Source: Actinospineispora spinosispora DSM 44797 (GTDB lineage Bacteria > Actinomycetota > Actinomycetes > Mycobacteriales > Pseudonocardiaceae). From it: a DNA stretch of 64,000 nt. The DNA is taken from assembly GCF_000429025.1 (NCBI RefSeq), contig NZ_KE386838.1, positions 51,137 through 115,136 on the forward strand, written 5' to 3'. The notes beneath the pieces are model-generated. The model saw only the letters and a list, made by a program, of their open reading frames with translations. It did no database searches and was not told where the DNA came from. Each line of letters opens with the position of its first letter. Position 1 is the stretch's first letter. Made by a program: the position numbers and the translations under genes. Shown in pieces: positions 32,658 through 41,445 of the stretch.

Positions 32658-33913
32658 TAGAGAACGACTTTTCCCTCGACCGCCTTCAGCGCGATATCGG
32701 TCCGGTAGTGGCACCCGGGAAGCCGGACCTCGACAACCCGCCGGTACGCATCCTCCCGAGCCGAGGCAAGGTCCGAGCCTGTCCCCACGACGGACAGCAC
32801 CCGCCCGCCCGCGGACAGCACGGCCCCGTCGTCACGCAGCCGGGTCCCGGCGTGCAGCACCCCGTCGACCTCGGCGCCGGTGATGACGTCCCCGAGGCGG
32901 GGCGTCCCCGGGTATCCGTCGGCCGCGACGACGATCGTCACGGCCGATCCCGAAGCCCACTCCAGCTCGGGCTGCTCGCCGAGCGTGCCGGTGGCGGTCG
33001 CGTGCAGCAGGGCCGCGAGCGGGGAGCGCAGCAGCGCGAGCACGACCTGCGTCTCCGGGTCACCGAACCGGCAGTTGAACTCGACGACAGCGGGACCTTC
33101 GGAGGTGAGCGCGAGGCCCGCGTACAGCAGACCGCTGAACGGATTGCCCCGCGCGGCCATCTCGTCCACGACGGGTTGGACCACCGAGGCGACGATGTCC
33201 GAGACGAGGTTCTCCGGCGCCCAGGGCAGCGGCGCGTAGGCGCCCATGCCGCCGGTGTTGGGTCCGGTGTCGTCGTCGCCGACGCGTTTGAAGTCCTGCG
33301 CGGGCAGCAGCGGCCGAACGGTGGTGCCGTCGACCAGGCAGAACAGTGACACCTCCGGGCCGTCGAGGAAGGACTCGAGGAGCACCGGGTGGCCACCGTC
33401 GAGCAGCATCATGGCGTGCGCCCGTGCGGTCTCCAGGTCGTCGGAGACCACGACGCCCTTGCCAGCGGCGAGTCCGTCGTCCTTGACCACCCAGGTCGGG
33501 CCGAAGCGGTCGAGCGCGGCGTCCAGGTGTGCCGGGTTGTCCACGATCTCGGCGCGTGCGGTCCGTACGTTCGCGGAGGCCATGACGTCCTTGGCGAACG
33601 CCTTGGAGCCTTCGATCGCGGCGGCCGAGGCGCTGGGACCGAAGCAGGCGATCCCGTCGGCGCGCACGGCGTCGGCGACCCCGGCGACGAGCGGCACCTC
33701 GGGGCCGACCACCACCAGGTCGGCTCGCCACTGCCGGGCGAGCGCGGTGACCTCGTCGGGGTCGGCCACATCGGCCAGACCCAGCTTCTCCGCGACCGTT
33801 TGGGTGCCGGCGTTGCCGGAGGCACACGCCAGCGCGGTGACCGAGGGATCCTGCGCCATCGCCAGGACCAGGGCATGCTCACGGGCTCCGGAGCCAATTA
33901 CCAGGACTCGCAC
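32657..33913 (-). CDS. purD: Phosphoribosylamine-glycine ligase
   Basis: A 418-residue ATP-grasp enzyme of purine synthesis (5-phosphoribosylamine + glycine + ATP to GAR). Motifs: VLVIGSGAREHAL at the start, ATP-grasp KDDGLAAGKGVVV, NTGGMGAY, and FNCRFGDPETQ for metal and substrate. I start at the GTG giving VRVLVIGSG; the extra 34 residues upstream are not family-like. Length matches PurD (~420). The other pur gene, purA, lies 6 kb away. Confidence 0.96.
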   Translation of the reverse strand: MRVLVIGSGAREHALVLAMAQDPSVTALACASGNAGTQTVAEKLGLADVADPDEVTALARQWRADLVVVGPEVPLVAGVADAVRADGIACFGPSASAAAIEGSKAFAKDVMASANVRTARAEIVDNPAHLDAALDRFGPTWVVKDDGLAAGKGVVVSDDLETARAHAMMLLDGGHPVLLESFLDGPEVSLFCLVDGTTVRPLLPAQDFKRVGDDDTGPNTGGMGAYAPLPWAPENLVSDIVASVVQPVVDEMAARGNPFSGLLYAGLALTSEGPAVVEFNCRFGDPETQVVLALLRSPLAALLHATATGTLGEQPELEWASGSAVTIVVAADGYPGTPRLGDVITGAEVDGVLHAGTRLRDDGAVLSAGGRVLSVVGTGSDLASAREDAYRRVVEVRLPGCHYRTDIALKAVEGKVVL

Positions 33914-34005
33914 AGATGCGGAGCCTAACCGCCTCCACGGATCGTGATATTTCGCAGGTCGACTTCGCGGATCTTGCCTACCCGGAGTTGATGGCGGCCA
34001 CCAGC

Positions 34006-34024
34006 GTTCACCCACACGTTCACC
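34006..34024 (+). promoter_or_regulatory. Candidate PHO-like direct repeat upstream of glycerophosphodiesterase
   Basis: GTTCACC occurs twice, at 34006-34012 and 34018-34024, about 55 bp before the ATG. The spacing is 12 rather than the usual 11 nt, so it is only a candidate PhoP site. The downstream enzyme scavenges phosphate esters, which fits. Confidence 0.45.
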
Positions 34025-34078
34025 GCCGGGCCCCCGGACGTGGCACGCCGGTCGTCAGCACCCACAATCGTGCGCGCT

Positions 34079-35065
34079 ATGACCACGCTGCTGACCCGGT
34101 CCCCGCTGATCATCGCGCATCGCGGCGCATCCGGATACCGCCCCGAGCACACGTTGGCCGGCTACGAGCTCGCTGCCCGGCTCGGTGCCGACTACCTGGA
34201 ACCGGACCTGGTCAGCACCCGCGACGGTGTGCTGGTCGCCCGGCACGAGCCGGAGATCGGCGAGACCACGGACGTCGCACAGCATCCCGAGTTCGCCGGT
34301 CGGCGGACCGTCCGGGAGATCGACGGCGTCGCCCGCACCGGCTGGTTCGCCGGCGACTTCTCGCTCGACGAGCTGCGCACGCTGCGCGCGGTCGAGCGCA
34401 TCCCGGCGATCCGGCCGCGCAACACCCGGTTCGACGGCCAGTTCCCGATTCCGACGTTCGACGAGATCCTGGCGCTCGCCGGTCGCCTCACCGAGGAGCT
34501 GGGCCGGCCGATCGGGGTGTACCCGGAGACGAAGCACCCGAGCTATCACGCGTCGATCGGTCTGCCGCTGGAGCCGTTGTTGCTGCGTTCGCTGCGCGAC
34601 TTCGGGCTCGATCGGCCGGATGCCCCGGTGTTCGTGCAGTCCTTCGAGGTCAACAACCTGCGGGAGCTGCGTGCCGCCGGGCTGAGCGTCCCGCTGGTGC
34701 AGCTGCTGAGCGCGAGCGGCGGCCCGGCGGACAACGCGGTGTCGGACTACCAGCGCATGACGACGCCGGAGGGCCTGGCCAGGGTCGCCCGGTACGCGTC
34801 GGCGATCGGCCCGGACAAGTCGATGCTGGACGCCGCGCTGGTGGACGACGCCCATGCGGCGGGCCTGGCCGTCCACCCGTACACGTTCCGCGCTGAGCCG
34901 CAGTTCATCCCGCTGGCACACCCCGACGCGGTGGCGGAAATCCACCACTACCTGCAGCTGGGCGTGGACGCGATCTTCACCGACAACACGGACGCAGCAG
35001 TCTTCGCCAGAGCAGAATTCGTGAGTGGCACGTGGCCCTACCCCGAAGGGGCGCCGAAGGCGTAG
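34079..35065 (+). CDS. Glycerophosphodiester phosphodiesterase (cytoplasmic)
   Basis: A 328-residue GDPD-family TIM-barrel hydrolase that releases sn-glycerol 3-phosphate from glycerophosphodiesters. Catalytic motif HRGASGYRPEHT, metal ligands in EPDLVSTRDGVLVARHEP, then YPETKHP, and HPYTFR near the end. No signal peptide, unlike its paralogue at 38803. ATG at 34079 (MTTLLTRSP) has no clear ribosome site. The last ~14 residues (from VSGTW) and stop are encoded by a composite palindrome inserted at the 3' end, so the C-terminus is not native family sequence. Confidence 0.92.
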   Translation: MTTLLTRSPLIIAHRGASGYRPEHTLAGYELAARLGADYLEPDLVSTRDGVLVARHEPEIGETTDVAQHPEFAGRRTVREIDGVARTGWFAGDFSLDELRTLRAVERIPAIRPRNTRFDGQFPIPTFDEILALAGRLTEELGRPIGVYPETKHPSYHASIGLPLEPLLLRSLRDFGLDRPDAPVFVQSFEVNNLRELRAAGLSVPLVQLLSASGGPADNAVSDYQRMTTPEGLARVARYASAIGPDKSMLDAALVDDAHAAGLAVHPYTFRAEPQFIPLAHPDAVAEIHHYLQLGVDAIFTDNTDAAVFARAEFVSGTWPYPEGAPKA

Positions 35066-35138
35066 CGACACTCGCCACTCACGACACGCTTTTCGTCGTG
35101 AGTGGCGAGTGTCGCTATAGGACCACTTGCCACTCACG
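35020..35138. terminator. Composite nested palindrome B
   Basis: Outer arms 35020-35036 and 35122-35138 (two mismatches); inside, the CCCCGAAGGGG / GCCGAAGGC hairpins and a perfect 23-bp palindrome with arms 35063-35085 and 35095-35117. Same architecture as 25122-25244. Lies between convergent genes and encodes the tail of the upstream protein. Confidence 0.87.
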
Positions 35139-35161
35139 GGTAGTAGACCCCGCCACCACCC

Positions 35162-36163
35162 TCACGCAACAACAGCGGCAGCCAACGAATCCCCCAACAC
35201 GGGCGCGAGCTTGAACAGGTTGTCCCCGTGCAGCGCCACCACGGCTCCGGCCCGCTGCACGACGTACCCGTCCCCCCACCCACTGAGGCTGTCGCAGTAC
35301 AGCTCCTCCACCGGCTCCGGGTCGCACCAGGGAAGACTCTCCCGCACATACGAGCTGGTGAACTCACGAGCAGCGTCGATCAACCCCTGCCGAGACACCT
35401 GATCGGTCTCAACGGGGTTCCCGGCCAGATGCCCACCGACCGCCCACCGCCCAGGCGCGGTCAGGTGCTGATAACTGGTGAACCCGGCCCTCCAGTGCTC
35501 GCTGCGGTCCAGCACACAGGGCGGTCGTAGCCCCGGATCGTGGACCGCGAAGGTGAACCGGCAGTGCCGCGCCAACCGGTCCGGCACGCTCAACCCGACC
35601 TGCGCGGCGAGCGAGGCGGTCCCCGCACCGGCGACGATCACGCACGCGTCGAACGTCTCGCCGTCGACCAGTACCCGATCCCCGCTCAGCTCGACCCAGC
35701 GCACCGCGCGTTCGACAAGGCTCCCGCCGACGCGCCGGACGAGGAACTCCCCGACGCCGGTCACGTCGACCACCCCACCGGCCGGGTCGACCAGCACCGG
35801 AGCATCACCCACCGGAACCGGTACGGACACCGGGTCGGGTATCTCCACCTCGGCACCGGCGGTGCGCATGGCCGCGGCCCACCGCGGGGCGTCCGACGAG
35901 GCGAACATCGTCGTCTGCGAGCCGATCAACGCCCGGCCGGCCAGCTCGCTCCACTCGCGGTACCGCTCCCGGGCGCGCATCGCCAGCGAGACGAGCTCCG
36001 GCTCGGCGTGCGCCAGCCGGAACACCCGCGACGAACCGGCAGAGCGCTGGCTCATCGGGTCCTCGGCCTCGAAGCAGCTCACCCGCGCACCCGCGTCCAG
36101 CAGGGCGGACGAGGTGGCCAGGCCGACGACGCCGGCCCCGACCACCGCGACGTTCATCGGCAC
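35162..36163 (-). CDS. FAD-dependent oxidoreductase (DAO family)
   Basis: A 333-residue flavoprotein. FAD Rossmann motif VAVVGAGVVGLATSSALLDAGA at the N-terminus, then SAGSSRVFRLAH, VIVAGAGTAS in the middle and GDNLFKLAPVLGDSLA at the C-terminus, as in the D-amino-acid oxidase/MTOX/sarcosine oxidase superfamily. It probably oxidises a secondary or primary amine; the substrate is not predictable. It starts 3 nt after the UBP zinc-finger gene and is likely co-transcribed with it. Confidence 0.88.
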   Translation of the reverse strand: MPMNVAVVGAGVVGLATSSALLDAGARVSCFEAEDPMSQRSAGSSRVFRLAHAEPELVSLAMRARERYREWSELAGRALIGSQTTMFASSDAPRWAAAMRTAGAEVEIPDPVSVPVPVGDAPVLVDPAGGVVDVTGVGEFLVRRVGGSLVERAVRWVELSGDRVLVDGETFDACVIVAGAGTASLAAQVGLSVPDRLARHCRFTFAVHDPGLRPPCVLDRSEHWRAGFTSYQHLTAPGRWAVGGHLAGNPVETDQVSRQGLIDAAREFTSSYVRESLPWCDPEPVEELYCDSLSGWGDGYVVQRAGAVVALHGDNLFKLAPVLGDSLAAAVVA

Positions 36164-36166
36164 CCG

Positions 36167-36439
36167 TCAGACCACCGCCTCGTCGACGAAGCACCAACGC
36201 CACGCCTCACCGGGCTCGAAGGAGCGCATGACCGGGTGTCCGGTCTCCTTGGAGTGCAGTGCGGCGTGCCGGTGCGGGCTGGAGTCGCAGCAGGCGACGT
36301 GCCCGCAGCCCAGGCACATCCGCAGGTGCGCCCAGACGTGCTCGCCGGCCGCGAGACAGTCGGCGCAGCCCTCGGTGTTGTCCGGCCTCGGCTCGACCCA
36401 GGTCGGCGAATCGAACGATGCAACGTGCGTACAGCTCAC
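36167..36439 (-). CDS. UBP-type zinc-finger protein
   Basis: A 90-residue protein consisting of a ZnF_UBP domain. Zinc-binding residues: CTH near the start, CADC, CLGCGHVACC, and HRHAALHSKETGHPV. In eukaryotes this fold binds the free C-terminus of ubiquitin; bacterial standalone versions exist in actinobacteria but their ligand is unknown. GTG at 36439. First gene of a two-gene unit with the FAD oxidoreductase, divergent from the antiporter. Confidence 0.88.
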   Translation of the reverse strand: MSCTHVASFDSPTWVEPRPDNTEGCADCLAAGEHVWAHLRMCLGCGHVACCDSSPHRHAALHSKETGHPVMRSFEPGEAWRWCFVDEAVV

Positions 36440-36502
36440 AATGTGTCCCTTTCGCGGCTCCCGGCTGGTCCTTTGCCAGACCCACCAGTCATTCTTCCTG
36501 GC

Positions 36503-38068
36503 GTGGAAGGTATTTCGCTCATCGCGCTGGTTCTCGGTTGCCTTGCGGTCACCGCCGTGTGTCGCAGGTTCGGCACGAGCCCGACGCTCGTGCTGGTCGT
36601 GGTCGGCATCGCGGCGTCGTTCGTCCCGTGGGTGCCGGACTTTCGGATCAACCCCGACCTGGTGCTGCTCCTGGTATTGACGCCGCTGCTCTACTCGGCC
36701 GCGCTGGACTCGTCCTACCTGGGGTTTCGCACCAACATCCGGCCGATCGGGCTGCTCGCCGTCGGGCTGGTGATCTTCAGCACGATCGTGGTCGGGGTGA
36801 CCGCGTGGTGGCTGGTCCCCGGTCTGACGCTGCCCGCCGCGCTGGTGCTCGGTGCCGTCGTGGCCCCGCCGGACGCGGTCGCGGCGACCGCGGTCGGCCG
36901 CAGGCTCGGCCTGCCTCGTCGGACGATGACGATCCTCGCCGGTGAGAGCCTCATCAACGACGCGACGGCGCTCACCCTGTTCCGGGTGGCGATGGCCGCT
37001 GCCGCGGGCACGGGCATCTCGCTGCTGTCCGGCATCGGTATGTTCCTGCTGGCCGGTGTCGGCGGCACCGTCATCGGGCTGGCCGTGGGCTGGCTGGTGC
37101 ACTGGATCCGGCTGCACCTCAACGACTCACCGATCGAGAGCGCGCTCGGGATCGTGGTGCCGTTCGCGGTCTACCTGATCGCCGAGGAGGCACACACCTC
37201 CGGGCTGCTCGCCGTCGTCGTCGCGGGCCTGTACCTGGGGCACCGCGCGCCGGAGACCGGGTTCGCCACGCGGCTGCAGGACGATGCGGTGTGGCGTGCC
37301 TCGGACACCGTGCTGGAGGCGGTGGTGTTCGCGCTCATCGGTCTGCAGCTGACCAGCGTGGTGCGCGAGGTCGGCGCGGTCGGGCCGCTGCTGCTCGGCG
37401 GCATCGGCATCACCGCGGCCGCCGTGCTGGCCCGGATCGTCTGGATGTACCCGTCGACGTACCTGCCCCGGATGCTGTCCAAGAAGATTCGGGAACGTGA
37501 GCCTGCGATGAGCTGGAAGATGCCGGCCGTGACCTCCTGGGCAGGGATGCGCGGGGTGGTCTCGCTCGCGGCCGCGTTCGCGATCATCCCCGGGGTTCCG
37601 CACCGCGAGCAGCTGATCTTCCTTGCGTTCTTCGTGACCGTGGCGACGCTGCTGCTGCACGGCACGACGCTGCCATGGCTGATCCGCCGCCTGGGGGTGA
37701 CCGGTCAGGAGTCCTCGACAGACGCATTGGCCGAAGCACAGGCGCAGCACGCCGCGGGGCAGGCCGCTGTCGCGCGGCTCGACGAGCTGGCGGCGGAAGG
37801 TGGTCAGGTGACCGACCACACCGTGCAGAAGCTGCGCTACATGGCGCAGATGCGGACGAACTCGTCCTGGGAACGGCTCGGCCGGGGCGCCGAGGAGGCA
37901 GGTGAGAGCCCCAGTGCGGCGCACCGGCGGCTGCGCCGCGAGATGGTCGCGGCCGAGCGGGAGACGTTCGTGAAGTTCCGGGACGAACGCCGCATCGACG
38001 ACGAGGTGCTGCGCCGGGTCATGCGAGAGCTGGACCTCGAGGAGGCCCAGCTCTCCCGCGACGACTGA
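36503..38068 (+). CDS. CPA1-family Na+/H+ antiporter
   Basis: A 521-residue membrane transporter with about 12 helices. Ion-binding motif VAPPDAVAATAVGRRLGLPRR (helix 5), GESLINDATALTLF (helix 6), and GMRGVVSLAAAFAI (helix 10-11), as in NhaP/NHE antiporters. A cytoplasmic C-terminal tail of about 110 residues is rich in Glu/Arg and helical, possibly regulatory. GTG at 36503 opens directly into the first helix; the longer frame upstream is antisense to the FAD gene. Ends before a perfect palindrome. Confidence 0.93.
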   Translation: MEGISLIALVLGCLAVTAVCRRFGTSPTLVLVVVGIAASFVPWVPDFRINPDLVLLLVLTPLLYSAALDSSYLGFRTNIRPIGLLAVGLVIFSTIVVGVTAWWLVPGLTLPAALVLGAVVAPPDAVAATAVGRRLGLPRRTMTILAGESLINDATALTLFRVAMAAAAGTGISLLSGIGMFLLAGVGGTVIGLAVGWLVHWIRLHLNDSPIESALGIVVPFAVYLIAEEAHTSGLLAVVVAGLYLGHRAPETGFATRLQDDAVWRASDTVLEAVVFALIGLQLTSVVREVGAVGPLLLGGIGITAAAVLARIVWMYPSTYLPRMLSKKIREREPAMSWKMPAVTSWAGMRGVVSLAAAFAIIPGVPHREQLIFLAFFVTVATLLLHGTTLPWLIRRLGVTGQESSTDALAEAQAQHAAGQAAVARLDELAAEGGQVTDHTVQKLRYMAQMRTNSSWERLGRGAEEAGESPSAAHRRLRREMVAAERETFVKFRDERRIDDEVLRRVMRELDLEEAQLSRDD

Positions 38069-38070
38069 CC

Positions 38071-38118
38071 CCTCGTGAGTGTTGAGTGTGGCTATAGCCA
38101 CACTCAACACTCACGAGG
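38071..38118. terminator. CGTGAGTG palindrome 3
   Basis: Perfect 22-bp arms 38071-38092 and 38097-38118 around TATA, between the convergent antiporter and Gln-rich protein genes. Same TATA loop as the palindrome at 13066. Confidence 0.88.
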
Positions 38119-38127
38119 TTCTGGCTG

Positions 38128-38607
38128 CTATTGGCTCATCTGTTGCTGCTGGATCTGGGCGTTCTGCCGGTCGAGCTGCTGTTGTTGCTGTTGCAGCTGG
38201 ATCTGGTTCTGCTGGTTCACGGCCTCGTTCTGCTGGTTCGTGGCCTGGTTCTGCTGGTTCAGTTGTGCCTGCCGGTCCAGCTCCGCCTTCTGCTGCGCCA
38301 GCTGGGCGTTCTGCTGGTCGATCGTCGCCTGCTGCTGGGCCGCCTGCTGTTGCTGCGGGGTCTGCGGCGCCCGCTGGGGCGGGGCGGCGGCGCGCTGCGG
38401 CTGGGCTCGCTGCGGCTGCCTGCCGTCCTGGGCCTCGCGGATGGCCCGGTCGATCTCGTCCTCGTCGCGCGAGAGCTGCTGGCTCATCGCGACCGGGGCG
38501 ACCCGCTGGTCGCCCGACGATGCCGGGGCGTGACCGAGCTGGCCACCCATGACGATCAGTCCGCTGACCGCGAACGCGGCGGTCACGCTGAAGAGCCTCT
38601 TGCGCAT
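38128..38607 (-). CDS. Secreted glutamine-rich low-complexity protein
   Basis: A 159-residue protein with a signal peptide (RKRLFSVTAAFAVSGLIVMGG), a short linker with an acidic helix (LSRDEDEIDRAIREAQ), then about 85 residues made almost only of Gln, Asn, Ala, Pro and Arg (repeats of QQN and QQQQ). It is likely exported and disordered or coiled coil. No known family; Gln/Asn-rich runs like this are rare in actinobacteria. Reverse-strand frames are open across the repeat, but only this one has a signal peptide and a sensible start. Confidence 0.78.
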   Translation of the reverse strand: MRKRLFSVTAAFAVSGLIVMGGQLGHAPASSGDQRVAPVAMSQQLSRDEDEIDRAIREAQDGRQPQRAQPQRAAAPPQRAPQTPQQQQAAQQQATIDQQNAQLAQQKAELDRQAQLNQQNQATNQQNEAVNQQNQIQLQQQQQQLDRQNAQIQQQQMSQ

Positions 38608-38802
38608 GGCCTGAACTCCCGAGGTAGTTGACAGGTGTCGTTGATCTACGAGCGGTCGGCCGGGATCATGGCACGTGGGAGCCGCGTTCGTTCACGAAAT
38701 CGAGAAATCTGGCAGGCTCCCGCCCGAAGCTGCCACTCCCTCGACACACCCGCGCAATCCGGGTGTCGCGGTGTGGACATCGACCGAGGTGAAGGTGTGC
38801 GC

Positions 38803-39954
38803 ATGATGATGGGTTCGCGGCGGCTGGCTCTCGGCCTGATCGCCACGGTGGCAGCGTTGACCACCGCCTGTTCGACCGCCCAGCCCTCCGGCCCCGGCCA
38901 GCCCAGCGCCGCCCCGAGCCGGGGCGACGACAAGGCAACACCTCTGGTGATCGGGCACCGAGGCGCGCCGGGCTACCGGCCGGAACACACCATCGCCTCG
39001 TACGAGCTGGCAGCGCGCATGGGCGCGGACTACATCGAGGCCGACGTGGTGCCAACCAAGGACGGTGTGCTCGTCGACCGGCACGAGCCGGAGATCGGCG
39101 GCACCACCGACGTCGCGTCGCACCCGGAGTTCGCCGACCGCAAGACCACGAAGACCATCGACGGCACGCAGATGACCGGCTGGTTCACCGAGGACTTCAC
39201 CCTCGCCGAGCTGAAGACGCTGCGCGCGGTCGAGCGGCTGCCCGATGTACGGCAGCACAACACGATGTACAACGGGCGCTACCAGATTCCGACGCTGCAG
39301 GAGTACCTGGACACCGCCAAGCGGATGTCCGACGAGCTGCACCGCACGATCGGCGTGTACATCGAGACGAAGCACCCGACGTTCTTCCGCTCGCTCGGGA
39401 TCGGCGTGGACCCGATGCTCGTCGACGTGCTCAACCGCAACGGGCTGAACAAGGCGGACTCGAAGGTCTTCATCGAGTCGTTCGAGACGAACATCCGGGG
39501 CCTGCACAGCCAGATTCCGGTGCCGATGATCCAGCTGATCGACGTGACCGGAGCGCCTGCCGACCTGGTCGCGGCCGGTGACCGCCGCACCTACGCCGAC
39601 CTGCTCACCCCGGCGGGCCTCGCGGAGATCGCCACCTACGCGAAGGGCATCGGCCCGGAGAAGTCGCAGATCGTGCCCACCGACATGGCGGGCAACCCGG
39701 GCCAGCCGACGACGCTGGTCGCGGACGCGCACCGCGCGGGCCTGATGGTCCACCCGTACACGTTCCGGGACGAGAACCAGTTCCTGCCAGCCGACCTGCG
39801 CAGCTCACCGAACCCGTTCAGCGCGTCGGACTACGGCAAGGGCATCGACGAGGACGTGCGGTTCTTCCAGCTCGGCGTCGACGGCATCTTCACCGACAAC
39901 ACGGACACCGGCATCGAGGCCCGCACCCAGTTCTTGTCGACCAAGGCCAAGTAA
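38803..39954 (+). CDS. Glycerophosphodiester phosphodiesterase lipoprotein
   Basis: A 383-residue GlpQ-like enzyme, paralogous to 34079-35065 but exported: signal peptide with lipobox LTTAC. Catalytic HRGAPGYRPEHT, metal motif EADVVPTKDGVLVDRHEP, IETKHPTFF, HPYTFRDENQF. It would cleave glycerophosphodiesters outside the cell. It is longer by an insertion near the C-terminus (residues ~330-350). The ATG at 38803 has GAAGG 7 nt upstream. Ends just before a perfect palindrome. Confidence 0.94.
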   Translation: MMMGSRRLALGLIATVAALTTACSTAQPSGPGQPSAAPSRGDDKATPLVIGHRGAPGYRPEHTIASYELAARMGADYIEADVVPTKDGVLVDRHEPEIGGTTDVASHPEFADRKTTKTIDGTQMTGWFTEDFTLAELKTLRAVERLPDVRQHNTMYNGRYQIPTLQEYLDTAKRMSDELHRTIGVYIETKHPTFFRSLGIGVDPMLVDVLNRNGLNKADSKVFIESFETNIRGLHSQIPVPMIQLIDVTGAPADLVAAGDRRTYADLLTPAGLAEIATYAKGIGPEKSQIVPTDMAGNPGQPTTLVADAHRAGLMVHPYTFRDENQFLPADLRSSPNPFSASDYGKGIDEDVRFFQLGVDGIFTDNTDTGIEARTQFLSTKAK

Positions 39955-40002
39955 ACCCGTGAGTGATTTCGGCTGCCCTGGCAGCCGAAATCACTCACGG
40001 GT
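39955..40002. terminator. CGTGAGTG palindrome 4
   Basis: Perfect 23-bp arms 39955-39977 and 39980-40002 with a two-base loop, between the convergent GDPD lipoprotein and purA genes. Confidence 0.88.
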
Positions 40003-40004
40003 CT

Positions 40005-41279
40005 TTAACGTTCGATGGTCTGTTCGCGGCCCGGGCCGACGCCGATCGCGGACACCTTGGCGCCGATCATGCCTTCCAGCGCGAGGACGTAGTCCTGGGC
40101 GTTCTTCGGCAGGTCCTCGAACGACCGGCACTCGGAGATGTCCTCCCACCAGCCGGGGAACTCCTCGTACACCGGCACGGCGTGGTGCACGTCGGTCTGC
40201 GTCATCGGCATCTCGGTGCACCGCTTGCCGTTGACCTCGTAGGCGACGCACACCGGGACCTTCTCCAGGCCGGACAGCACGTCGAGCTTGGTCAGGAAGT
40301 AGTCGGTGATGCCGTTGACCCTGGTCGCGTACCTGCCGATGACCGCGTCGAACCAGCCGCACCGACGAGGCCGCTTGGTGTTGACGCCGACCTCACCGCC
40401 GACCTTGCGCAGCCGCTCACCCATCGCGTCGTGCAGCTCGGTCGGGAACGGGCCGGATCCGACGCGCGTGGTGTACGCCTTGAGGATGCCCAGCACCCGG
40501 TCGATCCGCATCGGACCGATACCGGCGCCGACGGCCGCGCCACCGGCGGTCGGGTTGGAGCTGGTCACGAAGGGGTAGGTGCCGTGGTCGACGTCGAGCA
40601 GGGTGCCCTGCGAGCCCTCCAGCAGCACCGTCTCGCCCCGGTCCAGCGCCTCGTTGATCAGCAGCCGGGTGTCGGCGATGCGGTGTTCGAACCGGCGGCC
40701 TGCCGTCTGCACGGTCTCCATGACCTCGTCGACGTCCAGCGCCGCCCGGTTGTAGACCTTGACCAGCACCTGGTTCTTGAACTCCAGCGCGGCCTCGACC
40801 TTCTGCCGCAGGATCTTCTCGTCGAGCAGGTCGGCGGCGCGGACCCCGACGCGCGCGATCTTGTCCTGGTACGCGGGCCCGATGCCGCGACCGGTCGTGC
40901 CGATCTTGGCCTTGCCCAGGTAGCGCTCGCCGACCTTGTCGATCGCGATGTGGTACGGCATGATCAGGTGCGCATCGGCCGAGAGCAGCAGGCCGGACGT
41001 GTCCACCCCGCGCTCTTCCAGGCCGGCGAGCTCGCTCACCAGCGCACCCGGGTCGACGACCACCCCGTTGCCGATGACGTTCTTGACGCCAGGGGTGAGG
41101 ATCCCGGACGGGATGAGCTTCAGCGCGAAGTCCTGCCCATCGGGCAGCACAACGGTGTGGCCGGCGTTGTTACCGCCCTGGTACCGCACCACCCACTGGA
41201 CCTTGCCACCGAGCAGGTCGGTGGCCTTCCCCTTGCCTTCGTCGCCCCACTGGGCGCCGATCAACACAATTGCGGGCAT
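40005..41279 (-). CDS. purA: Adenylosuccinate synthetase
   Basis: A 424-residue GTP-dependent ligase that joins IMP and aspartate, the first step to AMP. Opening IVLIGAQWGDEGKGKATDLL with the GDEGKGK P-loop, GRGIGPAYQDK, and the tail GVGPGREQTIER are diagnostic. Divergent from an Rv0358-like gene, the same order as in mycobacteria. Confidence 0.97.
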   Translation of the reverse strand: MPAIVLIGAQWGDEGKGKATDLLGGKVQWVVRYQGGNNAGHTVVLPDGQDFALKLIPSGILTPGVKNVIGNGVVVDPGALVSELAGLEERGVDTSGLLLSADAHLIMPYHIAIDKVGERYLGKAKIGTTGRGIGPAYQDKIARVGVRAADLLDEKILRQKVEAALEFKNQVLVKVYNRAALDVDEVMETVQTAGRRFEHRIADTRLLINEALDRGETVLLEGSQGTLLDVDHGTYPFVTSSNPTAGGAAVGAGIGPMRIDRVLGILKAYTTRVGSGPFPTELHDAMGERLRKVGGEVGVNTKRPRRCGWFDAVIGRYATRVNGITDYFLTKLDVLSGLEKVPVCVAYEVNGKRCTEMPMTQTDVHHAVPVYEEFPGWWEDISECRSFEDLPKNAQDYVLALEGMIGAKVSAIGVGPGREQTIER

Positions 41280-41445
41280 GGTCAGCCCTCACTCCCGGCC
41301 TGGAATCAACTGACGTCAACGAACGAACGTGCACACAGCACTCACGCGTGCACGCACACAGCATGCACAAACAACCGGGGCCGCGCACGGCCCGGCAGAG
41401 ACTAACTCATCACCCACCCGGGCACTATGAGACGCTGACCTCGTC

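Noticed and set aside
35540..36502. A long N-terminal extension of the antiporter frame
   Set aside because: It runs opposite the FAD oxidoreductase and UBP genes and lacks membrane helices; the antiporter starts at 36503.
38131..38631. Plus-strand Leu/Cys/Trp-rich frames across the Gln-rich gene
   Set aside because: They are complements of CAG/CTG repeats; only the minus-strand frame has a signal peptide and sensible start.
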